Counted from the stretch's first letter, positions 8,514 through 19,175 are shown. The stretch: DNA of 64,000 bases from Bartonella doshiae NCTC 12862 = ATCC 700133 (GCF_000278155.1 NZ_JH725094.1:375765-439764), one strand, 5' to 3'. Made by a program: numbers and translations. The notes: generated by a model not told the origin, from the letters alone.

Positions 8514-10004
8514 ATGATAAAAAGTACCATTCCCTTTCAGGAGTTTTCATTAAATGACGATACCCTTCACGAAGAATGCGGAGTTTTTGGTATTCTTGGG
8601 CATGAAGATGCAGCAACATTAACAGCTCTTGGACTTCATGCTCTTCAACATCGTGGACAAGAAGCAGCTGGAATTGTATCCTACCATAATAAAATGTTTC
8701 ATCAGGAAAAGCATCTTGGTCTTGTAGGAGATCATTATACAAATCCTGTAACACTTGCTCGTTTACCGGGAGACCGTGCTATTGGGCATACCCGTTATTC
8801 CACAACTGGAGAAGTGGCATTACGTAATGTACAGCCGCTTTTTGCTGAACTAAAAGCTGGTGGTATTGCTATTGCCCATAATGGCAATCTCACCAATGGT
8901 CTTACATTACGCCGTGAACTTATTGCCTCCGGTGCTATCTGCCAATCAACTTCAGATTCAGAGGTTTTTCTCCATCTTATTGCTCGTTCACGTTACGAAT
9001 CATCGTCTGATCGCTTTGTTGATGCTATTCGACAAGTAGAAGGTGGATACGCTATGTTAGCACTTACACGTACTAAGCTCATTGCTGCACGCGATCCAAC
9101 AGGTATTAGACCTCTTGTAATGGGTGAACTTGACGGTAAACCAATCTTTTGTTCCGAAACTTGTGCTCTTGATATCATTGGAGCAAAATATGTCCGTGAT
9201 GTCAAAAATGGAGAAATTATCATATGTGAAATACAAAAAAATGGAGAAATCACTAAAAAAATTATAAAATCAGAAAATACAAAACCGGAAAAACTTTGCC
9301 TTTTTGAATATGTCTATTTTGCACGTCCTGATTCAATTGTTGGGGGACGGAGTATTTATATGGCACGTAAAAATATGGGTATTCGTTTGGCGCAAGAAGC
9401 ACCCTGTGAAGGAGATGTAGTCGTTCCCGTTCCTGATGGTGGCACACCTGCTGCAATTGGCTACGCGCAAGAAATTGGAATTCCTTTTGAACTTGGTATT
9501 ATCCGTAATCATTATGTTGGACGTACTTTTATTGAACCAACACAACAAATTCGTGCTTTTGGAGTTAAATTAAAGCATTCTGCAAATCGTCCTATCATCA
9601 AAGGAAAACGTGTTATCCTGATCGATGACTCTATTGTACGTGGAACAACATCTGTTAAAATTGTACGAATGCTCCGTGACGCAGGAGCAAAGGAAGTTCA
9701 TATGCGTATTTCTAGCCCTATGATTTTCTATCCTGATTTCTATGGTATTGATACCCCTAAGATTGAAAGTCTTTTGGCTAACAAGTTCCCAGACTTAAAA
9801 TCCATGTGCAATTTTATTGGTGCTGATTCATTAGAATTTCTTTCAACGGATGGCCTATATCTTGCTGTCGCAGGAGAAAAACGAAATAACGCTGATCCAC
9901 AATTCACTGATCATTACTTTACCGGACATTATCCTACGCATCTGATTGATCAAGAAAGCATTCCCAAAATTCATCAATCATCTGTTCTTAAAACAAGAGA
10001 TTAG
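8514..10004 (+). CDS. purF: Amidophosphoribosyltransferase
   Basis: PurF makes phosphoribosylamine from PRPP and glutamine, the committed step of purine synthesis. The glutaminase nucleophile is Cys22 in EECGVFG, so the first 21 residues are a propeptide that must be removed, as in the Bacillus-type enzyme. RGQEAAG and the HNGNLTN segment follow, and the PRPP-binding loop VILIDDSIVRGTT lies near residue 370. Length 496 is normal. The SDR gene begins 2 bp after the stop, and cvpA lies upstream. Confidence 0.96.
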   Translation: MIKSTIPFQEFSLNDDTLHEECGVFGILGHEDAATLTALGLHALQHRGQEAAGIVSYHNKMFHQEKHLGLVGDHYTNPVTLARLPGDRAIGHTRYSTTGEVALRNVQPLFAELKAGGIAIAHNGNLTNGLTLRRELIASGAICQSTSDSEVFLHLIARSRYESSSDRFVDAIRQVEGGYAMLALTRTKLIAARDPTGIRPLVMGELDGKPIFCSETCALDIIGAKYVRDVKNGEIIICEIQKNGEITKKIIKSENTKPEKLCLFEYVYFARPDSIVGGRSIYMARKNMGIRLAQEAPCEGDVVVPVPDGGTPAAIGYAQEIGIPFELGIIRNHYVGRTFIEPTQQIRAFGVKLKHSANRPIIKGKRVILIDDSIVRGTTSVKIVRMLRDAGAKEVHMRISSPMIFYPDFYGIDTPKIESLLANKFPDLKSMCNFIGADSLEFLSTDGLYLAVAGEKRNNADPQFTDHYFTGHYPTHLIDQESIPKIHQSSVLKTRD

Positions 10005-10006
10005 TC

Positions 10007-10756
10007 ATGATAAAATCGGATTTTAATCTCTTTGGTCGTATCGCGCTCGTTACCGGTGCTTCAAGAGGTATCGGCTATCATTTAGCCTTAGAGCTTGCAA
10101 CGCGCGGCGCTCACATTATCGCTCTTGCACGAACAATGTATGGACTCACTGAACTTGATAAACAAATCCAAGCCAAAGGTGGTTCTGCAACACTTGTCCC
10201 ACTTGATTTGCACCATATGGAAAATATTGATGTTCTTGCTGTTTCTATTGCTCAGCGCTGGGAAAAACTTGACATTATGGTTGCAAATGCAGGAATTCTT
10301 GGAACTCTCTCACCAATAGCGCATATAGAAAATACAGTATTTGAAGATGTATTTCAAATCAATCTTTTCAGCCAATGGCGCTTAATGAAAGCTGTTGAAC
10401 CCTTATTGCGTAAATCTGATTCTGGACGAGCTATCCTATTATCCTCAAGCGTTGCTCATGTTGCACGTGCGTTTTGGGGACCTTATGCAGCTTCTAAAGC
10501 TGCTTTAGAAATGATTGCTCGCTGTTGGGCAGAAGAACTCAAACAAACTCCTATAAAAATTAATTGTGTTAACCCTGGTGCAACACGCACTGCCATGCGC
10601 GCACAAGCTATGCCAGGGGAAGATCCACAGACACTCCCTTCTCCGCAAGAAATTGCAGCAAAGATAGTGCATTTATTATCACCTAGCTTAAAAGAAACAG
10701 GAAAACTCTTTCATGTTCATGAAAATAGGTTTGTTGATTATCATATACCCAATTGA
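10007..10756 (+). CDS. Short-chain dehydrogenase/reductase
   Basis: A classical SDR of 249 residues with a Rossmann fold. The cofactor loop GASRGIG is at residues 17-23, NAG at about 94-96, and the catalytic SSS region with Tyr160-x3-Lys164 (YAASK) is intact. The Arg after the glycine loop hints at NADP(H), but this is only suggestive. The substrate is unknown. It starts 2 bp after purF and is probably its operon partner, an association seen in related Rhizobiales. Confidence 0.88.
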   Translation: MIKSDFNLFGRIALVTGASRGIGYHLALELATRGAHIIALARTMYGLTELDKQIQAKGGSATLVPLDLHHMENIDVLAVSIAQRWEKLDIMVANAGILGTLSPIAHIENTVFEDVFQINLFSQWRLMKAVEPLLRKSDSGRAILLSSSVAHVARAFWGPYAASKAALEMIARCWAEELKQTPIKINCVNPGATRTAMRAQAMPGEDPQTLPSPQEIAAKIVHLLSPSLKETGKLFHVHENRFVDYHIPN

Positions 10757-10825
10757 TTATCTATAATTGATCTAAATTGACACTTTTTTTCTTCTCCTCT
10801 GCCATTTAAAAAGCAGAATGTAAAC

Positions 10826-11665
10826 TTATCTTTCTTGGATCGTTTTAACACTGATCTTTTTTTCTTCCACAGCAGCCCGTTTATTATAAGCAACAAAACT
10901 ACAGGGGAGAAAAACCATATAAGCAATAGCTGTAATCAGCAAAGTATACCATGTGTAAGTTGCAAGAAAACCTACATAAATAACAATTCCCAACATAAAG
11001 GGAACAACGATATCACGTCTCAAATTTTGATCAATTGTTTTTCCATTCCATACGGGTAAAAGGCTCACCAAAAGAAAAGCAATAACCACAGTATAAAGAC
11101 TAAAAAATAATGCCCAGCTCCAACTTGGTATCAAACCAAGAGCTCCTAAATATACAGGCAATAAGAGTAATAATGCTCCCGCTGGTGCAGGAACACCAAC
11201 AAAATAATTTTTTTGCCATTTTGGAATATCGGCATTATCTAACATCACATTAAAACGCGCTAACCGCAAACAACAAGCAACACAATAAACAAGTGCAGCA
11301 ACCCAACCTACTTGGTAAGCTTGAGACAAAATAAAGGAATACACAATTAGAGCAGGAGCAACACCAAAATTAACAACATCAGCAAGAGAATCCATCTGTG
11401 CCCCAAAAGATGAACTCCCATCCATCAAACGAGCAATGCGACCATCAGCACCATCTAGGATTGCTGCCAAAAGCACCATTAAAATAGCAGCCTCATAGCG
11501 ATGCTCAAAAGCCAAACGAATACTGCTCATCCCTGCACAAATCGCCAAAACAGTGATAATATTAGGAATGACATATCGCATGGGTGTAGGTGAACGCCAT
11601 CGATTTGCAGCATCATCGTGTTGCCCCTCAGGATTAAATGAAGAGAATAGTGAAAAATTTTTCAT
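10826..11665 (-). CDS. pssA: CDP-diacylglycerol-serine O-phosphatidyltransferase
   Basis: This membrane enzyme makes phosphatidylserine from CDP-diacylglycerol and serine. The CDP-alcohol phosphotransferase signature DG-x2-AR-x8-G-x3-D-x3-D is complete, from Asp74 to Asp96, flanked by about seven hydrophobic segments. The 279-residue length and long cytosolic N-terminus fit the PssA subclass of alphaproteobacteria. It lies 8 bp downstream of psd, whose enzyme uses its product, so the pair forms a phosphatidylethanolamine operon. Confidence 0.94.
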   Translation of the reverse strand: MKNFSLFSSFNPEGQHDDAANRWRSPTPMRYVIPNIITVLAICAGMSSIRLAFEHRYEAAILMVLLAAILDGADGRIARLMDGSSSFGAQMDSLADVVNFGVAPALIVYSFILSQAYQVGWVAALVYCVACCLRLARFNVMLDNADIPKWQKNYFVGVPAPAGALLLLLPVYLGALGLIPSWSWALFFSLYTVVIAFLLVSLLPVWNGKTIDQNLRRDIVVPFMLGIVIYVGFLATYTWYTLLITAIAYMVFLPCSFVAYNKRAAVEEKKISVKTIQER

Positions 11666-11673
11666 CGTTCACC

Positions 11674-12372
11674 CTAATCAAATCTAAAATCCGTTATAGC
11701 GCTCTGATCATCAAAAGAACCTAAAATCGTTTCCCCGGCAATTGCCGTTTGACCAATTGCTACACGCAATTTTACTTCAGTCGGTATATAAATATCAAGG
11801 CGAGAACCAAAACGGATCAAACCAAAGCGCTGCCCAGTAACAACGGCATCATTTTCTTTTGACCAACACACAATTCGGCGTGCTAACATTCCTGCTATCT
11901 GTACCATACCGATTTTCCCATGTTTGCTATCAATTACCACACCATTCCGCTCATTAAATTGGCTGGCCTTATCAAACTCCGCATTAGAAAATCGACCTGG
12001 ACGATATACAATAGACTCTATTGTACCACTTATAGGAATACGATTGATATGGCATGAAAAAACATTCATAAATATGGAAATACGGACCATTTCTTCGTTA
12101 CCCAATCCCAACTCTTCAGGAGGAACACATGGCTCAACGAATGAGATATATCCATCAGCAGGAGATGTAACTAAATTTGAATCTAAAGGGATTACACGCT
12201 GTGGATCACGGAAAAAATAGATACACCATACCGTAAGAACAAGCCCACACCAGAACAATGGACTCCATATCCAACCAAGAATAAGCGAAATAACAAAAAA
12301 TGCAACAATAAAAGGATAACCTTCTTTATGGATTGGTGCAAAACTATTATGGATAGATTGTAGAATACTCAT
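11674..12372 (-). CDS. psd: Phosphatidylserine decarboxylase (short form)
   Basis: Psd converts phosphatidylserine to phosphatidylethanolamine at the inner membrane. The 232-residue protein belongs to the short PSD class: it self-cleaves at Gly-Ser in RFGSRLD, with Gly189-Ser190, to create the pyruvoyl prosthetic group. Two hydrophobic N-terminal segments (about residues 18-55) anchor it, and CHINR with SPADG are conserved elements. It is the upstream gene of the psd-pssA pair. Confidence 0.94.
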   Translation of the reverse strand: MSILQSIHNSFAPIHKEGYPFIVAFFVISLILGWIWSPLFWCGLVLTVWCIYFFRDPQRVIPLDSNLVTSPADGYISFVEPCVPPEELGLGNEEMVRISIFMNVFSCHINRIPISGTIESIVYRPGRFSNAEFDKASQFNERNGVVIDSKHGKIGMVQIAGMLARRIVCWSKENDAVVTGQRFGLIRFGSRLDIYIPTEVKLRVAIGQTAIAGETILGSFDDQSAITDFRFD

Positions 12373-12487
12373 ATAATTTCCTATTCATAGATATGATTTA
12401 AACAAGTCATAAACTTTTTTGTTCCTCCTTATTCCTTCATATACTTAATCAATCGCTCCATATAAAGCTAAAGGTCATTTACGCAGT

Positions 12488-14371
12488 TTATTTTTTACGA
12501 TTAACAATGCCCAATTCATCTTCTTCACACATTTTACGTAATTTTTCTTCAGCTTGCGATGCTTCAAGCTGCTTATTCCACATTGAAGCATATAAACCTT
12601 TTTTATACAAAAGTTCGGCATGCGTCCCATTTTCAATAATGCGACCATTTTTGAGAACCAAAATTTCATCTGCATTGATAACTGTGGAAAGACGATGTGC
12701 AATAATCAATGTTGTGCGTCCACGGCTTACAACATCTAATGCTTGCTGAATTTCTTGTTCTGTTGCCGTATCAAGTGCTGCTGTTGCTTCATCTAGAATA
12801 AGAAGGGGCGGCGCCTTTAGCAGTGTCCGCGCAATAGCCACACGCTGTTTTTCACCACCTGATAATTTGAGACCGCGCTCCCCTACCATAGATTGAAAGC
12901 CTTCCGGAAGCACTTCAATAAATTTTGATATCTGCGCCATTTCTGCTGCTTTACGCATCTCCTCATCTGTCGCACTTGGACGCCCGTAACAAATGTTATA
13001 CGCAATCGTATCATTAAATAATACTGTATCCTGCGGCACCATACCGATAGCTTCTCGCAAACTTTTTTGTGTTACATCACGAATATCCTGTCCGTCAATT
13101 GTAATTGAACCCGCATCAACATCATAAAATCGAAAAAGTAATCGAGAAATGGTTGATTTACCAGCACCAGATGGACCTACAATTGCAACGGTTTTACCTC
13201 CAGGAACTTCAAAATCAATATCTTTCAGAATCTGACGATTTGAATCATAAGAAAATTTTACTTGGTGAAACCGAATAGTACCACCTTCCACTATCAATGG
13301 CTTAGCATCTGATTTATCAACGATTTCCTGCTGAACATCTAAAAGATCAAACATAGCTTCAATATCTGTTAAACCTTGTCGAACGTCACGATAAATTGAA
13401 CCAATAAAATTTAATGGAAAAGAAAGCTGTATCAAAAGCGCATTAATGAAAACGAAATCTCCTAAAGTTTGCGTCTTATGAAAGACTTCATAAGCCGACA
13501 TCATCATTAGAATTGTCATTCCAATACCAAAAATAAGAGCCTGACCAAAATTAAGCCAGCTTAACGATGTCCAAATTTTCGTTGCAGCTTTCTCATAACC
13601 CGCCATAGAAGAATCAAATCGACGTGCTTCCAGAGTTTCATTGCAAAAATATTTAACCGTTTCAAAATTCAAAAGCGAATCAACAGCACGCGTATTGGCT
13701 TCAGTATCCGCCGTATTCATTTCTTGCCGAATACGAATACGCCAATCACTCGCTTTAATTGTAAACCAAATATATAAAACAACCATAATTACAACTATGA
13801 GCAAATAACGCAGCCCATAACTTATGAAAAAAACAAATGCTGTTAAAATAAATTCTAAAACCGTTGGTATTGTGTTGAGAATTGAAAATCTAACAATAGC
13901 TTCAATTCCCTTCGTACCACGCTCAATTACACGGGAAAGTCCACCGGTGCGTCTTTCTAAATGAAAGCGCAAAGACAATCCATGAATATGTACAAAAGTC
14001 TTATAAGCTAATTGACGAATAGCATGTTGACCAACGGTTGCAAAAAGAGAGTCACGCAACTGGTTTAATCCAGCTTGAACAATACGTGCAATATTATATG
14101 CTAAAATAAGCATAATAGGCACAATCCAACTGGATGGAAACCATACAGGCAGATTAAATCTCACATCAAGCGCATCTGTAGCATATTTAAAAAAATAGGG
14201 TACAGATATGAGAAAGAGCTTTGCCAAAACAAGATAAAATAACGCCCATACAACACGCATTTTGAGATCATGTCGGTCTACCGGCCACATATAAGGCCAT
14301 AAATTATAAAGCGTGCGTAGAGTTTGGCCTGTATCTGAAGACACAGTTTTTGCCATTTCATTCTGTTTCAT
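12488..14371 (-). CDS. Atm1-type ABC exporter
   Basis: This is a half-size ABC exporter, with membrane domain and ATPase fused in 627 residues. It resembles the Atm1/ABCB7/HMT1 group, whose members export glutathione-linked or Fe-S-related compounds and heavy-metal conjugates. The N-terminal domain shows about six membrane segments and the typical segment VDSLLNFETVKYFCNE. Walker A GPSGAGKST is near residue 395, signature LSGGEKQR near 503, and Walker B LLILDEATAALD follows. TAAGGG gives the ATG at 14371 a good ribosome-binding site. It could be part of iron-sulfur or redox homeostasis; the exact substrate is inference. Confidence 0.9.
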   Translation of the reverse strand: MKQNEMAKTVSSDTGQTLRTLYNLWPYMWPVDRHDLKMRVVWALFYLVLAKLFLISVPYFFKYATDALDVRFNLPVWFPSSWIVPIMLILAYNIARIVQAGLNQLRDSLFATVGQHAIRQLAYKTFVHIHGLSLRFHLERRTGGLSRVIERGTKGIEAIVRFSILNTIPTVLEFILTAFVFFISYGLRYLLIVVIMVVLYIWFTIKASDWRIRIRQEMNTADTEANTRAVDSLLNFETVKYFCNETLEARRFDSSMAGYEKAATKIWTSLSWLNFGQALIFGIGMTILMMMSAYEVFHKTQTLGDFVFINALLIQLSFPLNFIGSIYRDVRQGLTDIEAMFDLLDVQQEIVDKSDAKPLIVEGGTIRFHQVKFSYDSNRQILKDIDFEVPGGKTVAIVGPSGAGKSTISRLLFRFYDVDAGSITIDGQDIRDVTQKSLREAIGMVPQDTVLFNDTIAYNICYGRPSATDEEMRKAAEMAQISKFIEVLPEGFQSMVGERGLKLSGGEKQRVAIARTLLKAPPLLILDEATAALDTATEQEIQQALDVVSRGRTTLIIAHRLSTVINADEILVLKNGRIIENGTHAELLYKKGLYASMWNKQLEASQAEEKLRKMCEEDELGIVNRKK

Positions 14372-14486
14372 AAAGCCCTTACTTTTCGATCATTCATTCA
14401 ACAGGCATTACAAGGCTTTTCCCCATTGCCGTTTGGTTAATTATTTTTTATATTCTTCCAGTTAACGTACATATTATTATTTGAGG

Positions 14487-15161
14487 TTAGACTTTTTTTG
14501 AAAAAGGAACAAGAAATAATCCACTATAAGATTTATTATTTTGGTCTGTACGCTCATACCATTCTACTGCAAATAAATCCTCAACCCTTACACGCTTTTT
14601 TTTCAATTCTGCTTGGAGCCATGTTTTCGATTTGCCAATTTCTTCAAGACCATTATTAACGATTTCACCATTTTGTACTAAAATGACAGATCTCTTCCCT
14701 TCTTCTTTTTTAATAACAGAACAATCACCATTAGTTTCTAAATGAACAAAGGCAGCTTCATATAAGCTACAGCCTTTAATACGCAACATCGTGATCAAAT
14801 CATTCACGCTGATCCCTAAATTCTTAATCTTATCTATTTGAAACACACCATCTAAAACCAACCCAATATTTTTTCCTGTAATGAGATGACGAAAAAAAAT
14901 TGAATAGCGTGCCAAAAAATTAAGAGATGCAATGAGAGTTTGCCAAATGAATAACACAAGCAATAATTGAATAATGCCGACATTCGAACTATAAATAACA
15001 CCTCCAATAATACTCCCCATCACAAAATTACTCACTAAATCAACCGGTGTCATTTGACTAAGGCTACCACGCCCTGTCGTTCTCAAAATCAAAAGGAAGG
15101 CGATAAGACCTACAGCCAATTTAAGGGCGATGTACCCGTAATAACATAAAAATTCTATCAA
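14487..15161 (-). CDS. DUF421 (YetF-like) membrane protein
   Basis: The 224-residue protein has three N-terminal membrane segments (about residues 5-80), including the typical TTGRGSLSQMTPVDLV stretch, and then a soluble alpha/beta domain with LVLDGVFQIDKIKNLGISVNDLITMLR, matching the DUF421/YetF family. The biochemical function is unknown. It starts close after cysS (49 bp), transcribed in the same direction. No sign of damage. Confidence 0.85.
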   Translation of the reverse strand: MIEFLCYYGYIALKLAVGLIAFLLILRTTGRGSLSQMTPVDLVSNFVMGSIIGGVIYSSNVGIIQLLLVLFIWQTLIASLNFLARYSIFFRHLITGKNIGLVLDGVFQIDKIKNLGISVNDLITMLRIKGCSLYEAAFVHLETNGDCSVIKKEEGKRSVILVQNGEIVNNGLEEIGKSKTWLQAELKKKRVRVEDLFAVEWYERTDQNNKSYSGLFLVPFSKKV

Positions 15162-15210
15162 ACTTTCTCCTCCTTCTATAATGAAAGCTGCGGAAATACG
15201 AAAATTAGAG

Positions 15211-16719
15211 CTATTTTATTTCCCACACGGTTATACGTTCACCTGTTTGCGGATCTTTACTATCTTTTAGAGAGACCCCACTAGCTGAAAGCTCATCGCG
15301 AATTGTATCTGCAGCTACCCACTCTTTATTATGGATAAGTCGTAGTCTTTCGGCAATGCGCTGATCAATAAATTTTGCATCAAGGGTTGCTTTTTTCATA
15401 AATAAGGGACATTTTACTTCTTTAACCCATTCTTGCCGTAGAAACCCCAATAAATCCATTCCATTTGCAAGAGCAACAGCATTTCCTGCTTTATAAAACT
15501 TTCGCAAAAGAGTCAGTGCTTTGGGAGTATTAAGATCATCGCTAAGTGCGTTTATCAGAGAGTCATCAACAACTTCATTTTTCCCTAACTCTACTCTTTT
15601 GCAACGAAGTAACTCGTACCAGCGATATAATTCATTACTAGATTGCGTTAAACGTTGAGCTGTCCAATTTAACGGTTCGCGATAATGCGTTTGTAACATA
15701 GAAAAGCGTGCTGATAAGCCAGCCCAACTCTGTTTCATTTCCTCTGATAAAGTTAAAACATCATTAGAAACAAAAAAATTACTCTCTAAAACAGAACGAA
15801 TAGTGATGAAATTGCCGAGGCTTTTAGACATCTTTTTACCTTCAACCTGTAAAAAACCATTATGCATCCAAAAATTAGCCATTCGCTCAGTCCCAAAAGC
15901 TGAACAACTTTGCGCAATCTCATTTTCATGGTGAGGAAAAATCAAATCAATACCACCACCATGAATATCAAAAATATTCTCTGTTGGATCGTTACAGGAT
16001 ACACCACCACCATAAGGAGTTAACAGCTTTGCCATTGACATTGCGGAACACTCAATATGCCACCCCGGACGACCTAAAACAGGAATTCCCGCCGGAGATT
16101 CCCAACCTGGTTCCCCTTCCACAGAAGGCTTCCATAAAACAAAATCCATCTCCTCCCTTTTATAAGCAGCGACATCAACACGCGCACCCGCTCTCATTTC
16201 ATCTAAGGAGCGTTTTGCAAATGCACCATAATGAGGATGTTTTTTTACGCTGCTCACAGAAAATAATATATGATTTTCCGCTTTATAAGCGTGCCCCTTT
16301 TCAAGCAATCTTTCAATCAAAGAGCGCATTTCCTTTAAATGATCAGTTGCACGTGGTTGACTGGTAGGCAATAAACAACCAAGTGCTAGTGTATCTTGTT
16401 GAAATTGAGAATATGTACGCTCCGTCAATCGGCGAATAGCTTTATTAAGTGTTAGTTCTGGATATTCGCAAGCTGCTCGTACATTAATTTTATCATCCAC
16501 ATCTGTAATATTACGCGCATATATAACATGATCATTGCCATAAACATGACGCAATAAACGAAATAAAATATCAAAAACAATCACAGGACGTGCATTTCCT
16601 ATGTGCGCATCATCATAAACCGTTGGACCACAAACATAAAGCCGTACCTTAGTCGCATCTATTGGTGTAAAATTTTCTTTTTTACGTGTAAGCGTATTAT
16701 AAAATCGCAACTCTCTCAT
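15211..16719 (-). CDS. cysS: Cysteinyl-tRNA synthetase
   Basis: CysS charges tRNA-Cys. Class I signatures are clear: a zinc-ligand Cys30 in [16 protein letters not shown] (residues 39-45), WHIECSAM, and KMSKS near residue 295. The [18 protein letters not shown] segment is also conserved. The 502-residue length is normal for alphaproteobacteria. It is transcribed leftward with DUF421 downstream. Confidence 0.97.
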   Translation of the reverse strand: MRELRFYNTLTRKKENFTPIDATKVRLYVCGPTVYDDAHIGNARPVIVFDILFRLLRHVYGNDHVIYARNITDVDDKINVRAACEYPELTLNKAIRRLTERTYSQFQQDTLALGCLLPTSQPRATDHLKEMRSLIERLLEKGHAYKAENHILFSVSSVKKHPHYGAFAKRSLDEMRAGARVDVAAYKREEMDFVLWKPSVEGEPGWESPAGIPVLGRPGWHIECSAMSMAKLLTPYGGGVSCNDPTENIFDIHGGGIDLIFPHHENEIAQSCSAFGTERMANFWMHNGFLQVEGKKMSKSLGNFITIRSVLESNFFVSNDVLTLSEEMKQSWAGLSARFSMLQTHYREPLNWTAQRLTQSSNELYRWYELLRCKRVELGKNEVVDDSLINALSDDLNTPKALTLLRKFYKAGNAVALANGMDLLGFLRQEWVKEVKCPLFMKKATLDAKFIDQRIAERLRLIHNKEWVAADTIRDELSASGVSLKDSKDPQTGERITVWEIK

Positions 16720-17256
16720 AAATTATACTCCGTTGGCGATATTACTCACCGTTCTTCACGATGAATCTTACCCAAAATGCATTATGTGGTTAGATTAAAA
16801 CTTTCACATTTCATATAAAATTCTCTTATATAAAATTTTCATAGCTTCCTCACTTCTTCATCTAAGCTGTATCCATAACCTGTCACAAAAACAATCCATT
16901 ATATTTGATTGAACAAAGGCATTCTATTGGTAAAGACTGTTCTTCTTTCCTGATAAGAAGCTGTCACAAGAAGGAATTTATAATGCGGAATACAAATACA
17001 GATTTACGCAAAAAACAAATTGCATACAGTAAAAGTCTAACAATTTTAACCACTAAAAACTTTGTCAGAATGTTTAATAACGCCATGATAGTTTCCTTAC
17101 GGTCTTTCATGCCCTACATTTCCTATCATTATCTGCTTTTGGTAACAATGTACAAACACCTTTCATGCATATTTTTCAATATATGCATAACGATAAAACC
17201 ATTTTATTTGTATTTGTTATCATACAGATAATTTATTTAAAAAGGAGAAATAAATA
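16720..17256. other. 537-bp intergenic region, cysS to small exported protein
   Basis: The region separates two divergent genes. It contains a doubtful small ORF (own entry) and one hairpin, TGCATAT/ATATGCA at 17166-17172/17181-17187, within that ORF. The gene on the right has AAAGGAGAAAT just before its ATG. No RNA gene or clear promoter pair was found. Confidence 0.4.
16983..17231 (+). CDS. Doubtful small ORF, 82 codons
   Basis: An ATG at 16983 follows AAGAAGGA at proper spacing and opens an 82-codon frame ending 25 bp before the next gene. The product begins MRNTNTDLRKK, is basic, and has a hydrophobic Tyr/Leu/Phe-rich second half. It resembles no family I know. Its composition could arise by chance in AT-rich DNA, and it may be non-coding or a remnant. 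The good ribosome-binding site is the only reason to list it. Confidence 0.25.
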   Translation: MRNTNTDLRKKQIAYSKSLTILTTKNFVRMFNNAMIVSLRSFMPYISYHYLLLVTMYKHLSCIFFNICITIKPFYLYLLSYR

Positions 17257-17628
17257 ATGCGTAATATATTGATAAACATCACTGTTTTAACATTTTTTTT
17301 TGCTTCAAAATCGACCTTTGCGCAATATTCTCCACCTTATGAGACAAAATTGCTTCGACTTGCAGAAATTTTGGGATCACTGCATTATCTACAAAATCTC
17401 TGCAAAGCACCAACAAAGCAATGGTATGACTACATGGTTGCATTGATTGAGGCAGAACAACCAATGCCACAAAGACGCGCTTATTTTTATGAAGCATTTA
17501 ATGAAGCGTATCGTTCTTTTTCAGAAAATTACCATCATTGCACACAATCTGCAATTGAAGCAACACAAAGATACATTATAGAGGGCAAAACTTTATCCGA
17601 AAGCCTTCTCATACCTTTTAATAATTAA
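17257..17628 (+). CDS. Small exported protein, TIGR02301-like
   Basis: The 123-residue product starts with a signal peptide (about 22 residues, ending SKSTFAQ) and continues with PYETKLLRLAEILGSLHYLQNLC...WYDYMVALIEAEQPMPQRRAYF and a final Cys-containing segment with RYIIEG. This pattern matches the TIGR02301 family of short secreted or periplasmic proteins restricted to alphaproteobacteria. Two Cys could form a disulfide. The function is unknown. A strong AAAGGAG site precedes the ATG. Confidence 0.75.
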   Translation: MRNILINITVLTFFFASKSTFAQYSPPYETKLLRLAEILGSLHYLQNLCKAPTKQWYDYMVALIEAEQPMPQRRAYFYEAFNEAYRSFSENYHHCTQSAIEATQRYIIEGKTLSESLLIPFNN

Positions 17629-17846
17629 CATGTACTAAAATAACTACATCGTTCATTGAAGCTATAATAACTCTCTAAAAAATAAAGAGACCCGTAAATC
17701 AGCTCTGCTGTCAATATAGCACTTTCAGGATAAGAAGTCTTTTCTATGCTTTTACTGATGTACAACAAAAAACATCATAAAAGCTTTTTGCGCACACAAA
17801 ATTATTTCTCGTAAGTACCATTTTGTTACAGATGCACTTAATCTGA

Positions 17847-19175
17847 TTAATCCAAAGTTTCTATAAATTTAACAGGCTCCCCCTGTGAAGGAGTAACAAT
17901 TTCTCCTTCCCACATAACCCGCATACCGCGGATAACGGTTCCAACTGGCCAACCTTTGACCTTTTTACCGTCATAAGGCGTCCATCCTGCACGTGAACCA
18001 ATTAACGCATTTGTAATCACCTCTTCTCGTTTAAGATCAATGATAGTCAAATCCGCATCATACCCAACAGCAAGGCGCCCTTTACAGCTAATGCCAAAAA
18101 TACGACTGGGGCCATGCGAAGTGAGATCAACAAAACGTTCAAGAGATATCTTTCCTGCATTGACATGCGTTAACATAATTGCTGCTGTTGTCTGCACACC
18201 TGTCATCCCTGAAGGTGAAAAAGGATAAGGTTTACGCTTTTCTTCAAGCGTATGAGGAGCATGATCAGAGCCTAAAACATCAACAATACCCTGCTGAACA
18301 CCGTACCAAAGGGATTCACGATGACGACTTTCACGGATAGGGGGATTCATTTGAATTAATGTACCAAACTGTTGATAAGCATCCGCAGTCAAAGTCAAAT
18401 GATGCTGTGTAACTTCAATAGTTGCTATGTCTTTGTGTTTTCTTAGAAATTCAATTTCTTCCGCTGTCGAAAGGTGCAATACATGAATGCGTGCTTTCGT
18501 TTCATGCGCAATTTTTATCAAACGCTGCGTACATTTTAACGCTGCAACCTCATCACGCCAAACTGGGTGCGACGATACATCCCCTTCAATACGTAACATT
18601 TTACGTTCATTGAGCCTTGCCTCATCTTCAGAATGAAAAGCTGCTCGACGTCGTGTGTTTTGTAAAATAAGACGCACACTTTCATCATCGTCTACCAGAA
18701 GATCACCTGTAGAAGATCCCATGAAAACTTTAACTCCAGCAGCTCCAGGCAATCTTTCTAATTCCAACAATTCATGTGCATTTTCACGCGTTCCTCCAAC
18801 CCAAAATGCAAAATCACAATGCATTCGGTGAAATCCCCGTTTAACCTTATCAGCCAATGCTTCTTCCGATGTAGTCAATGGATTGGTGTTAGGCATTTCA
18901 AACACCGCTGTAACGCCCCCTAACACAGCAGAATAGGAACCACTTTCCAAATCCTCCTTATGTTCATGACCAGGCTCGCGAAAATGAACTTGACTGTCAA
19001 TGATCCCAGGCAAAATGTGAAGCCCTGTACAATCAATCACCTCATCAGCAGATACACATGCGAGATCGCCAATCTCAGCAATACGGCCATTTGTTATACC
19101 AACATCACGTTTGCTAGTTCCATCATGATTTACAACTGTTGCGCCTTTAAAAATTGTATCAAATGTTTTACACAT
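17847..19175 (-). CDS. pyrC: Dihydroorotase (class I-like)
   Basis: This is an amidohydrolase-fold enzyme predicted to interconvert carbamoyl-aspartate and dihydroorotate in pyrimidine synthesis. Of the metal-binding motif, His64 is present in SQVHFREPG but the usual first His is Gln62. Carboxylated Lys149 (GVKVFMGSSTG) and the catalytic Asp of GSDHAPHT near residue 310 are intact. Length 442 fits the family. The Gln substitution recurs in alphaproteobacterial members as I recall them, so it probably reflects a subgroup rather than decay. Another amidohydrolase activity is possible. Confidence 0.85.
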   Translation of the reverse strand: MCKTFDTIFKGATVVNHDGTSKRDVGITNGRIAEIGDLACVSADEVIDCTGLHILPGIIDSQVHFREPGHEHKEDLESGSYSAVLGGVTAVFEMPNTNPLTTSEEALADKVKRGFHRMHCDFAFWVGGTRENAHELLELERLPGAAGVKVFMGSSTGDLLVDDDESVRLILQNTRRRAAFHSEDEARLNERKMLRIEGDVSSHPVWRDEVAALKCTQRLIKIAHETKARIHVLHLSTAEEIEFLRKHKDIATIEVTQHHLTLTADAYQQFGTLIQMNPPIRESRHRESLWYGVQQGIVDVLGSDHAPHTLEEKRKPYPFSPSGMTGVQTTAAIMLTHVNAGKISLERFVDLTSHGPSRIFGISCKGRLAVGYDADLTIIDLKREEVITNALIGSRAGWTPYDGKKVKGWPVGTVIRGMRVMWEGEIVTPSQGEPVKFIETLD

